A DNA stretch of 64,000 nt from positions 1 to 64,000 of the forward strand of contig JAANDG010000449.1 of the NCBI GenBank assembly GCA_036852015.1, given 5' to 3'. The notes below the pieces were generated by a model, which saw nothing but the letters and a program-made list of their open reading frames with translations, had not been told where the DNA came from and did not search any database. The DNA comes from Pelodera strongyloides. Lineage: Eukaryota; Nematoda; Chromadorea; Rhabditida; Rhabditidae. Each line of letters begins with the position of its first letter. The stretch's first letter is position 1. The position numbers and the translations under genes were made by a program. Of the stretch, positions 26,287 through 38,350 are shown one piece after another.

Positions 26287-27524
26287 CTGAAAAGGTTTAA
26301 ATTATAATGTCCACAAACTGCACAAACTAAGGAGGGACTGGGACACAAAAATAAGATATAGGTATACGGTCATGTAGGTATACGTTTGTGTTGTTTTATG
26401 TGTATCCGCGCCTTAATTTTTCATCTTTGTCTTAATGTGTTTTGTCAAATGTCTTCTTAACTTTTTCCTTGTGTAATTTGTTTGTAATTTTATATGAATG
26501 TTCACCCCCAGTTCAGAACATACAGTTATATAGTTGGTCCATAGCAACTACTTTCGCGTTGTGAAGCGCGGTTTTGTATTGATTGTTAACCAAAAACCCG
26601 CTATTATTATAAAATATGGAAAGTAAGCAAACACAACAAAGCTAGCTCATGAGGAGAACAGGCAATGCACATTTGGCACTTGCAATACCACTGATAAAAT
26701 GTTATCGTAAAGAATTAACAACAGGTGTTCAAAAAAGCAAGAAAGGGCAGGGAATACACTACGAATAAAGTTAGATAAAAGCGACAGGATTCACAGGATC
26801 GATAAGACTGCCTCGATGCTCGGCGTATCAATCAACCGATGATGCGTCATAGCGTCATATTCCGAAATCGAACGTATGTCGTACGTCCATCTAACTGAAA
26901 GTTGTTTTGTAGACACAAGCCGCCAAGCACTATCATAGCCAAGCCAATGTTACGCATACGAAGAAATTCAAGTGGCGAATCAAAATAAATCATCGATGTT
27001 ATGTGAATTCATAAAGCTCAAGCTTGAAGATGATGGGCGGGAAAACTCCCGAAGAAGTCGAGCAATTTATTATAAGGAAAGCAACCAGACGCCTAATGCT
27101 CAGGACCCCATGCGGAACATAAACCCCCTTGAGTTGTACCCCCTTGAATGATGATGCACGCTTTTGAAATTAAATCGTAAAAAAGGTACTATGGTTCTTA
27201 CAAAAACACCGTGGTCGTGGTTCAGTTGACGCTTAAGTCAAAGCTTATGTTACTAGATACGTACGACTAAATACTATGCGGTTTACAAGAGTTGTATGGC
27301 GGCAATACTACACAGAAAGCATCAGCGAAGGTCCGCGCTAAATTCGAGCCACTACAACGATGCCAACTTCTATGAAAGTCGGAAACCTATACATAGCATG
27401 CCTATGCGCATAGTGGGGTGATTCTTTAATGAATTAAGAGTACTACACAACATAAAATGTTACAAACAGTTTGAATGAATTGAAGCGGAAAATTTCTCGG
27501 CGCCGGCGCGGAAAAAAATTTGCA

Positions 27525-27640
27525 CTAGGGACGTTTTGGCAATGTTGCCAGCCCCTTTACGCGGCAATGTTGCCGGCGCTCGGATATGCCCCGTCGCCGT
27601 TTCTCTTTTGGCAATATTGCCCGCCCCAGTAGGCTGCCGA
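27525..27640 (+). repeat. GGCAATATTGCC palindromic repeat, copy 1
   Basis: ACTAGGGACGTTTTGGCAATG followed by three palindromic cores GGCAAT(G/A)TTGCC. Matches 30060-30125 in the opposite orientation. Confidence 0.75.
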
Positions 27641-27686
27641 CTACGGTAGCTTACCTTGTTTTTAGAGCACACCCTCCACCACCTGC

Positions 27687-27708
27687 ACCCCCCCCCCCCC
27701 CCCCCCCG
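27687..27708. repeat. Poly-C tract
   Basis: A run of about 20 C residues. Length is likely unstable in assembly. Confidence 0.95.
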
Positions 27709-28469
27709 ACCCAGAAAAAGTACACCAATACAAAATACAACGTTTCATTCAGTATTTATTTATAAAATGTAATAAAGTTAAATATATTAAATGAATGAAT
27801 ACTTAAGAACAATCGAGAAGATGCATAAGGCACAAAAATACTAACTTATAAACACAAACTAAGTTATTAAGTTATAAATATAACAATGTAAAGGACTATA
27901 TAGGGTACAAAAAAAATGCGACGAGTGAGGACACAATAGTAAAGACATGCAGGGAAGTAATGTAGGTTAAATAAACTGGTGAGAGTTCAGGAATAATTCA
28001 GAGTATATCGAGGAGAAACAATTAGCAAATTAAATTGTAACCTAGTACATACAATGTGTTCGATAACGAAAAACAGAACACAAATATATAAAAAAACTAG
28101 TGATTCTCAAACAGCAATAGATGTGGATAACAGGCGTTTTAGAATTAGAAAACAAAAAGCTCGAGATGAGTAAAGGAATCCCGGGAAAAAAATAAATTGC
28201 ATGGTCTAGGGTAGAGCCAAGCAGCCAAGGCATATTCGAAAATAAGAGAAGTGAAGGTTAGAGAGCATATAAAAATAGGAAAAAGGGAAAGGAAATTTAC
28301 TGAGCTTTCTCGCGCAGTGTGCAGTGATTTCAGTAAGTGAACTTGGCATGCATTTGTGGGCTTAATTACAGGACTAGGAAGGGGGATCCTTATTATTACA
28401 ATAATATAGAAAACCGTTCCAACTGGCGAATCCTTAATAACCACATTCATAATGTGAGCTGTCGGATGT

Positions 28470-29834
28470 ATAGTCATGATCCGTCAGCAACCACAGGCTT
28501 CATCTTTCGGGATAAAAACCATATCACAGGCCTTGTTTGCTTTCTCTTTCTGGGCGGCGGCGGCACTGGCTCGTTTCGACAGCACTCTGAATGTAAAGGC
28601 GTAAGAAATTAAGTTATAATAAAGGATCATATGGTGAAAGTATACCAAAAAGTCCAATATAATGATCAATTTTATTTTACATTACCTGAGAAATCCATAG
28701 AGAGATTGCGTTTGAGACGAGAGATAGCGTCGTTTTCCAGGGTAATTCTTGTTGGGTTTTGTACTGGTTCCATCAATTCTGAACGGAAAATCAAACAAAA
28801 GATTTTGGCTGATGCAAGTTTCTTTCAAATATGTATAGGTCGCACGTTTCATTACTCATTCCTTAGGAAGAACTCACCCTGGATAAGGCTTCTGAAGTCA
28901 CTGAATTATAGCGGTTTACTGAATGTCTTCCCCTTCTGGTTTCTAGGGACGGCACTGGCTCGACATATCCTTCGACGTCGCACTCTGAAGGGGTGAAATC
29001 AGTCAAACATACACATAAAAATATATAATGTACAAATACAAAAAATGGTATTAAAATACCTCTTAAAACAGCTATATGGCTTCATCAGTTGTAGCGAAGC
29101 ACGTGAAGTCGCCGAGTGTTAGACCGGAAGGGCGCTCTCTCCTCTTACGTCGAGTTGAGCGTTCTCAGTGAAGTGAACCCTGGAATGCTGTAAAAAAAAT
29201 GAACCGTTAATAAAGGAACCAAGTTTATAGAGTAACAGTCTAATAAAATAAATAACCTACAAACACTGTCGAGCATCATACATCCTCATCCGACATGTTG
29301 TAGCAGTTATACCAAACAAGTTTGTTGGCCCCTGTTTGATGTGTCATCCAACCCGCGTTTCAAAACACTGCAAGAGAATTAAATGGGCATTGCATGCAGT
29401 GGATGAAAACTTAAAAACAGAAATGATAAAATAAGATAGATGAAGTAAGGGATTACCGTAAGGGGATCTTTGTGGAGGCTTTGACAGCAAAATTCTCAAT
29501 CTGTCGTGTCTCCCGTTTGTGTGACGGTGCACTGGATGCCTAGAATACAATCTTCCTCACACTGCTCAACCTAATTACATGTATGAAAGAACGGTGGATA
29601 ACAAACAAAGAAAAGAAGAAATAAATCAGACCTTTCAGCTCCCACTTCTCACTGTTATTCAATACAGATTCGGAAGCTTCAATCGAGCCAAGTGCTTGTC
29701 CGACACTCACCTTGAAAAGAAATATTAGAGAACATTATGTAGAAATTGATCATGTTTTGCTTGATGAACTCTAGAAGACACTCACGTACAAACTCACGAC
29801 ACTGGGCAGCCGAAGAATGGAGTGTCCGCGCCAT
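28470..29834 (-). CDS. Possible exons of an unrecognised gene (doubtful)
   Basis: Several minus-strand stretches are flanked by AG and GT and look exon-like: 28987-28878 (frame begins CDVEGYVEPVPS), 28779-28687 (ELMEPVQNPTRI) and 28588-28470 (CCRNEPVPPPPRKRK, stop at about 28470), plus 29710-29634 (VSVGQALGSIEASE) and an ATG at 29834 (MARTLHSSAAQ). Three of them carry a similar EPV(P/Q) motif, and two begin with the same AGTGC bases after the acceptor, suggesting duplicated exons. Phases do not all connect, so either my boundaries are wrong or this is a decayed or non-coding locus. No family recognised; resemblance of the first residues to histone H3 is only superficial. Confidence 0.25.
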
Positions 29835-30059
29835 GCCTGCTTCTGACAACTAAAAGAAGTGTTTCCAATAACTTGTGTGCATAACAACACTAAAAACAGA
29901 TGAAAACGACAAAAAAGATCATCACAAATGTTCCTGTCCAAAAAAAGTTTGAAACCCCAACTGTTGTGCACTGTGCATGCATCTTCCCTCTTGAGGTATT
30001 ACCGAAACTGGTCGACTGGTGTATGGCTTCTTGTACGGTACTGCGACACTATTTGTTGT

Positions 30060-30125
30060 GGCGGGAAACGGCAATATTGCCTGCACCGCGTATGGGGCAG
30101 GCAATATTGCCAAAATGTCCCTAGA
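30060..30125 (-). repeat. GGCAATATTGCC palindromic repeat, copy 2 (inverted)
   Basis: Two GGCAATATTGCC cores and the flank CAAAATGTCCCTAG are the reverse complement of the arrangement at 27525-27640. Confidence 0.75.
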
Positions 30126-31217
30126 AAATTCAAAAGTTGCAACGCATTGTGTCGTGAGTACGGTAGCGCAACTGCGTTTTGGCGAACTTTTTCTGTTCCC
30201 ACGTGGAATTGTTATTGTGTAGTGCTCAAAATTACCCCCTATCAACGTGAAACCCCGCGACATCGCCGCGCACAAGAAGTGGGTCCGCCACCGTAACGAG
30301 GCGCACCGTTTCTACGATGCGCATTAGGGTGCGCTGCAGGCGACGGCGCCATGGGTGCGCGAGGGATGCGCTTCATGCGGCGTCAAATGGTATTGAATAC
30401 CCGTAGCGTAGCACTTGTGGCGCAGCCTGTTTTTGGGCAATGGAGCGGAGTTTTCGTTGGTTGTTGTAACGTACAATTATGTATTCAACAAGCACATAAT
30501 AACTGAACAAACTGTTGAACACATTATTACTTTCTAGCAGACACAGATGCGGTGGTCATGTTTTCTTCCACATACGATATACGTAATCGTTTTGGTTAGT
30601 TAGCTTCTCCATTCACTTAATTAGTAATTTACAATAACTGATACACGTGCGTACAGTAATTAGTCTAGAAGATATCATTACCGTTGCCTCAAAATCTTTT
30701 GCTAAACAAAGTTGATGGCCTAGTTTGTGAACATATTTGAGAAATGAATAAATACTAGAGGTTAGTGGCCAAGCAACAAGCAACGAGTAGCGATACACAT
30801 AGTGTAGTTCAGTGTAGTTCAAACCGCACAAGAAAACGAAGTAATTGCCCATACCACAGAAAACCCGTCTGTAGTCGGTCATCATACGGTTTTAACTAAA
30901 AAAACAAACTATTCATGACCAGTCTTTGAAATCTGTATGCATTTTTCAGTTGTGTCCGATAAAAGTGCTCGTCGCCGAACGGGAAATCCAACACTTTAAC
31001 CTTCGTTTTGTGCCCGGTGTTTGGGTGATGCCCATACAACCGGCTGTTGGTATCTGTGGTGTTGGGTAAGCTATTAGACAATGGGAATTCCTAGCTTTAA
31101 AGCGGAGTGTACGGGGTTTTTTTTCAAACGCACACTCGACAACTAGACTGGCATGTGCCCTTCCTGCTCAAGACGGCCACAGAAAATGCGAATCTACTGC
31201 GGAAAGCGCGGAATATA

Positions 31218-31276
31218 AACACACACACACGCACACACACGCACACACACACACACACGCGCACACACGCACACAA
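31218..31276. repeat. (CA)n microsatellite
   Basis: CA repeats interrupted by GCA units. Confidence 0.95.
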
Positions 31277-32395
31277 CTCTTCCTCTTGATTTCAGGGAGC
31301 TATGTCAGCACGTCGACATGATTATTTATAAAGACTCGGCTCGGTTTCCACTCGCTTGCTCCATATTTGAAAGATGCACCCTTGGAGGGGATGTTGAAGT
31401 AATTTTTATTCAGTTATATATTTTGAGGTATATTTTTTTTGAGCGTAAAAGCAAAAAAAAAAGCCGAACAGTGCGCCTATACTAGATATCTACCGTGTTC
31501 ATGTTTTATTTTGCAAAGATACGCGAACGGTTTACGTAGGAAAAGTTTCTAATGATTACCACTAATTGCAGTTAAAATTCTCGGACGAAAATGCGACCCA
31601 TTTGGAGACGGGAATATTTGTGAGTTTTGATAATCGTATGCATCCGGTCCACAACAAACACCGTGGGCTTTAGTGCGAAGCTTCAAACGTGGAAGCAGCG
31701 CCAGGGGTGCGCGAAAGGTGCGCGATTCTAGTAGGCGCACCTGTGGCATCCCTATGGCACATATGAGACACTCCTGTGGCGCGCTGTGCCATCCCCAAAA
31801 ATAGCTGACTATGTGTTTCAGATAGAGCACCGCTCTAGGATTAAACATTCTAGGACGCATCGTCGACGTGCATTACATCGATTAGAAAGAAATAGTCTCT
31901 GTTATCTAAATTATAATTAAACATTTATAATGATGATACTAATTATATAATTACCTATATCGACTCATATATTATTATAATATCTAAATTATAATTAAAA
32001 TTATATTCGTAATAAAAATATCATTCTAGGCGCCAACACACTCCCACATCTCTTTTTACACGGGAGCAACGAGCGTTCGACCAAATTGCACGGTTGGTCC
32101 TTGAAATATTGGTTATTATTCAAGATTAACTTTGTAGTATGATCCCAGCCTAATAAGAATATAATAATAATAACTATCACGAAAAGACCATAACTATGTT
32201 CAGACCCCTTCAGGCGCTAGCGGAAAGGGTTATCACATGTCTTTGGGCGGAATAATAATAATATAGTTTATTGATCACATATAGCAAAAAAGACACACAT
32301 AATCAAATGGATACCCTAAGAAGAACAGGCTTCACAACGCGACCTTAACAGACCTTTCGCCCATATACGGGTATGTGATTGAAAAGTTTGGCGGT

Positions 32396-32475
32396 GGGTG
32401 GCGGTATCGTAGTGGTTAACGCAGTGGACCGGTAATCCAAAGACGCTGGGTTCGATTCCCGATCGTTCAATACCC
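32396..32475 (+). repeat. tRNA-like SINE head
   Basis: TATCGTAGTGGTTAACGCAG resembles an A box and GGGTTCGATTCCCG is a good B box; the middle loop lies in GGACCGGTAATCC. Flanks do not form a full acceptor stem, so a SINE head is likelier than a tRNA gene. An AATACCC tail follows. Confidence 0.6.
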
Positions 32476-32619
32476 AAATTTTTCGATCACATTAAACTTT
32501 ATGCTTCACAACATTCCATATTATGCCCCACTCTCGTTTTCGCAAGGACAGGAAAACTGAAAAAAGGCACTTATTCGATTCAAAAAAATAAATTCGTACA
32601 GTATATTTTCTTTTTGCAG

Positions 32620-35600
32620 CGCGACTACCCCAGTGATGATGCTGTAAGTTTTTTTTTTAATTTAAAGGGATCGGTTCACCTGAGATAGTGCCCGTTTTTT
32701 TTTGTTTCTTTATTTTCTATATGGGATAATAAAAATTTGGAGTACAAAAAGAAGTGTTCTTTTTCAAATCTCACGAAAGTATTGGGTAGGACAATTACCC
32801 TTTTTGCACTCCGGACCGATCAATCCACCACTTTATCACCTAATATCTCCGTGAGTATTGAAATGGAACACCACTTTTTGTGTTCCTATCAATTATAGAA
32901 ACGCTTTAAGAACCTTTTCTGTCATTGAGAGAGAGACAGAGAAGCGAAAGAGAAAGGGAGAGCGACAGAGAGAAAGAGAGAGAGAGAGAGACAGGCACAC
33001 GTTTTTCACAAACCACGTGCAATACCCCTTTACATAACATCTTCAGGACACGGTGACTTCTCTAGAAGATCCCTACTGCCATAAATATGAAATGACATCT
33101 GATCCCAAAAAGAAAAGACAACAAGCTGAAGACAATCCCCGAGCTCAAACTGTGCTCCTGAAATCTACGTAAGCTTAAAGCGGTGTAACACCCGGTCTTT
33201 AAAACACATTTTTTTTGCTACTACATGCGTGTATAATACAATTGGACTAAAACTTACGCTACATGAACATGGGATCCATCATGTGTTTCAAAAACCGGCT
33301 TTATACCGCTTTAAATCGTCATCTACTCTATGGCACAAGCCATAGCTTGAACACTGTTGAATAAACGCGCGTTTTATCTGTAGCTACATCAATAAACATT
33401 CGTGTCACACTCTCGCCGCGTGACATTGTGTGCCAGATGATCGCGGCGCACACAACTCTAGAATCATCCAAATTTTCCTCTTTCAGCCTCCCGCTCTACC
33501 AGCTTCAACTTCCAAGTACCAAGAAAAAGATTAAGAGGTCCCCTGAACCTGACAAATCGGTGGATCTTCTAAATGATGGCCACGATTCTACGAATACCAA
33601 TGACAATTCCACTAGACAAGAGGCGACTGTTGCGGATCCTTCAATCCTGTACCGTCCGCTTATCTCACTGAAAGGATACCACTACTACAAAAAGCTGATG
33701 GCCAACCCGTAAGTTACTGGATATCCTTTGGGCACTGAAGTACGATTCCCTCGGGGAACTATTGATCCCTGGGGAGAGAAATATCATTCCAACGTGAGAG
33801 TCGCGGGGGAATTGAGTGGTGAATGTGGCCTCTGAACGCACAGCTCCCTAGCCTAGTAATAAGCAAAGCTTATTGGTTGGACTAATAAAGCTACAAGTAT
33901 GAATTGAATTGAATTGGAGCCAAATGGTACCTGGACTAGCAATAAAACAATAAAATCTTACCAGAATTACTGGAATTACCGGAGTTACCGGATCGACGGA
34001 ACAGGCCTGCAATATAGGCTGAAAGACAGAATGTTGGGTGGGGCAGTTTCACTTTGGATGGCTAACGACTGAGAGTTAGGGACACTACTTACCTCCAACA
34101 CATTCAGAAGCAAAGTCCTTTACGGTTCACGTGGAAATACAACCAACGCATCCGGGTTTGTCATCTCCACAAAATCGTCTGACGTGCCCGATGTTATTAT
34201 GACGATTATACCAGATGCAGACGCCGGAGAATGCTTGTGAGTCTTGTTTCTCACTAATTACCTAAGTACGTTAATTTATTCTGAACAAATACATTACAGA
34301 GACTTCAGAACACCCTCCTTACTTGTGTAGTAGTGTAGTATCTCTTTCTAACTTTCTCTCTCTCTCTCTCGTCGCACTGTCTCACTCTGTCTCTCTCCCT
34401 CTCGTCGCTCTGTCTCTACCTCTGTCGCTCTCTCTTACTGTGCACTCTCTCTCTTATAATCTCACATACCACCGTATCATAAAGAGGAGGTAAGATATAT
34501 TTTTAGGATAACTGTCCAACCGGTACTCGCAAAGATCACCGGACTCGTGGACATCGACTTCCGAGAACCCGGTTACAACATACTAACCATGCAAATTGAT
34601 GTGCGCAGAAACATAGTTATCCTACCGACTCTGGGTTTGTTTTAGACGTAACATGTTGATTATTGACGGGCCTTCGTTGCAACGTAAACCACGTATAAAC
34701 ATTGAAAATCAGCGGCACTTTAACCTATTTTACTAAAGACAAAGACGCGTCGGATACAATCGCACCGTATTATGACTGACTGTGACGTTTGTTTTAACAG
34801 ATATGATGCCTGATGTGCTCAGACTTAGGCTGAGGCCTAAGCCTAAGTCTGATCCTAAGCCTGAGTCTAAGCCTAAGCCTACTCCAGTTTCTGCTCTCAG
34901 ACTTTTCTTTCAGCCGGAGCCTACCACGACTATTTTTCCACTCTTACGCTCTATCTAACCCATCATATGGTACCAATTGCAATTTATTTTACGATTTGTT
35001 ATAGTTAGTTGTTTATTGATGCTCCATAAGCCAGTGAAATATCTATTCGGAAATGTTTCAAAGGGTACTGCCCCGCTAATTGTTTTAGTTATATTATGAA
35101 TTATATTTATTTAAATAATGCGAAATACCGGTCGGTTTTTGAAATACGTACACCTACATTCTTATGCAGCATATGCAAATGAACATAAATTAGAATAAAA
35201 AATCGAGCTAAATTCGAGCAATTTAGCATAAATACGTAAGAATTCAGGTGCCCACGATGTGTTTCAAAAACCGGCCGGTATTTTGCTTTATCATATAAAA
35301 GAAATAATCTTCTTCTTTCAGTTCGGCGTTCGTACCAGTCTCGGACAAACGATCGGAGTCCCGGAATCGAGAAATTTCAACTACTCCAGTGTTATTGTAT
35401 GGTTCTCCTCAGAGAGCTGTGTTTCACAGACGGTATGATTCTCGAGTACAGTATGTGAAAAGTGAAAAGACCTGATTACAGTATGTGAAAAGACCTGATT
35501 ACAGTATGGTTACAGTATGTGAAAGGACCTGATTACAGTAAGATTACAGTATATGTAAAGACCTTTTCTCGGTTACAGTATGTGAAAAAATCTATTCCCG

Positions 35601-38297
35601 ATTACAGTATGTGAAAATGCCTACGACATTGTCTGCCAACATTGTTATTACAAAGAATTACTGTAGTTCAGTACCGTAAGATAGAGTAGTACCTGTACCG
35701 TAGGATATACGACAGTTCCGCGTAATTCTGAAAACTTCACTTTTCATTGCGTGTTTTTTTAGCTACTACACTACAAGTCCGGAAACGCACAAGTAAACAC
35801 AGTTAGTGGTTTTATTATTGTTTCTACTTGTTATATCCTAGCCACAACTAAGTTGATTTTTGCAGATCCTGAGTAATTGCTTTAATTGCTTCAATTATAC
35901 CAATTGTTACAGTATCTTTACAACATATCTTAATGTATCCTACAACATGTTTGCGATGCCCAAGTTCCGAGAGCGTATCTACTAAAACTTTTCCGTGGGC
36001 CAATACATATGACTTAGTGCCCTTGTCATGACCACGATCACCAAATAGAAAAAAATGTCCGTGAAAAACCATTTGGTGACCGATTACCGACGGTATTTCT
36101 GTGGTATGGGCAATTGTTAGAGGTACTAGAATATGCTATTTTTACTTCAGATCTACTCCCATGATATGGGCAGACCTTCGACCGAAATTCCATCGCTAGA
36201 GGATTTCTATCATTATACATTTGCTGAAGGTTACAACGAGAACAAACTGGGCACTTGTCCAGTTGAACCGGTAAGCTTTTTGAGTGGAAATGGATAGACC
36301 CATTTGGTGACGCTTGACTTGTTTTTTCGTGGTCCATTTTGTGTGACCAGTTCGTTACCATGGTGGTAATCAAGTTTCATCGAAAGTAGTCATCGACTGG
36401 TCACCAAATGGTCACTATCCAGTCGCTAAATTTGACTAAATTTGATTTTAAATCTACATCTTTTGAGACAGAAGTTTGATTTTTTTTTAGATCAAAATGA
36501 AGGAAATAAAACGTCCTGTGCAAACTGTTACCCCGGCACCAGGTTTATAATTTAAAATCCACTTTTAGCATACTCATATCGGGCTATACTTCACAAGTGT
36601 AAATGGAAATCTTGTAAGATAATGGGGTTTCCAAGTATGCTGAAAATTTACAGTATTTTGCAACTACTCGTACATGAGAATATTTTTTTATTTTTCGTAT
36701 ATAAATATGCAGGTTTCGTGCAAAAATACGGTAGTATTGACAAAAATATTATGTGATACTTGGAAACCCCATAAAAGATCACACATGCGCACATCAACGA
36801 GGAGATTGGCGTGCAAGCTTCCACGTTACGGCTGCGGCGGTTTTTTCATGGACGAGTCCAGTTGGTGACCACTTCGTGACCATATGGTGACCAAGTTTCT
36901 TCAAAAACCGTCGCCAGTCACCAAATGTTTTTTTTTTCCGGTGAAAACCATTTGGTGACCGGCCAACGACGGGTTCTCTGTGGTTTCGGTAATTGTTTCG
37001 TTTTCCTGTGAATAAGGTAAGGTAAATTGAAACTACCTTCTTCAGATACGGAGCCGGATCCGAAAACGAAAAACGCTCTAAATCTCGACAAATTTGTACT
37101 CGATCACGATAGAAGACCGTTAATTTATGCGATGGCAGGCTTCATCATTGGGCTATGTCTCGGGTGAGATGGTTTTTATTTAATTATTTTATTTTATAAT
37201 TAAGATTAGAATAATTTTATTCATTCCATCAAAAGGAACAGGAATATGGCGCGCCTATGACGCATGCGGCACCCACTGGGTGCGCCAGATGTGCGCCACT
37301 TGGAGTTACCCTTTCGGCGTACCCCTGGCGCATTGCGCGTTACTTCATCGGGCATTTCAATTCCAGTGAGCTGATTGGCGCCGTCCTTTTATATGTGTTT
37401 CGAAAGCCACTTTACGGCGAATATTATGACACAATGGCGGAGACGGAAGAGGAATCCAGGTTTACTATTTTTTCCGAATATTACTTATTTTACCCGACTA
37501 GACCTTGCATACAGTTCCTGGGAAGACAATTGTCCTACATACGCTTCACAAACCGGGTGCCATACCGCTTTATAAGAACCAAGTGCGGTTGGCTGGTTTT
37601 TCCGTGGGCCAGCCCATTTGGTTACCACTTGGTGACTTTGTCGTGACCACACATGACACCAAATAGTTACTGACCAAATTTTTTTTCGGTGAGTGGCCTC
37701 TGGAACAATGTAATTTGTTTTCAATTATGACACATATCACAGAGAAAGTATTTAAATTATTTCGACCTAGGCTCAACGTTTAGAACATTAGCATTACTTT
37801 TTTCTACTTCAGCTCCAAACAAGATTCTACCGTCGAAAATGGTGCCACAGAGGCAGGAACAGAGGTATCCAGTTTTTTGTTTTACTTCTATTACTGAATA
37901 GGGTATTATCTTTGCAGTTGCTCGTATACGGCAGAGCACGCGGCAGATCTTATGTATGGTGCGGTATACTCGCTCATTTTTGGTGAGCTGCTGCGTGCTA
38001 CTACACTTCTTGTGTGCTACAGTGGCGCCGCATACTTTTCTGCGTGCCGCAGCTCTGTTGTGTGTGCGGCACAATCCAAATATACTCGCACCCTGGCTTA
38101 GGGGCCGTCACAGTCTCCAAAACTTTTCAATAATATTATTTTGTCCAACTTCCAGACTGAGGGCCACGATCCGGGCGTCACTGCTTTAGCAAATATCGTG
38201 CAAAACAAGAAGCAGAAGAAGGAAAATGTCGACACTAGCGACGTTTGTGTTTTTGTAGATTGGGGAAAATCCTCCTCGGGAATCTTTTGCGAAAGAA

Positions 38298-38350
<53 letters not shown>

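Larger units (their letters stand above)
26287..32619. other. Repeat-rich gap between TUT and the next plus-strand gene
   Basis: The TUT promoter and first exon must lie at its left end but were not identified. The stretch holds a poly-C tract, a pair of inverted GGCAATATTGCC elements, GC-rich GTGCGCC-type repeats (30290-30440, 31690-31800), a (CA)n tract, a SINE head at 32396 and doubtful exons at 28.5-29.8 kb. AT-rich otherwise. Confidence 0.5.

Noticed and set aside
29797..29834. Histone H3-like start (MARTLHSSAAQ)
   Set aside because: Only the first four residues agree with H3 and no H3 core follows.
34815..34960. Pro/Lys repeat frame continuing from exon 34801
   Set aside because: It is the hexamer array read as KP repeats and ends in a stop, whereas a donor at 34815 keeps the long frame intact.
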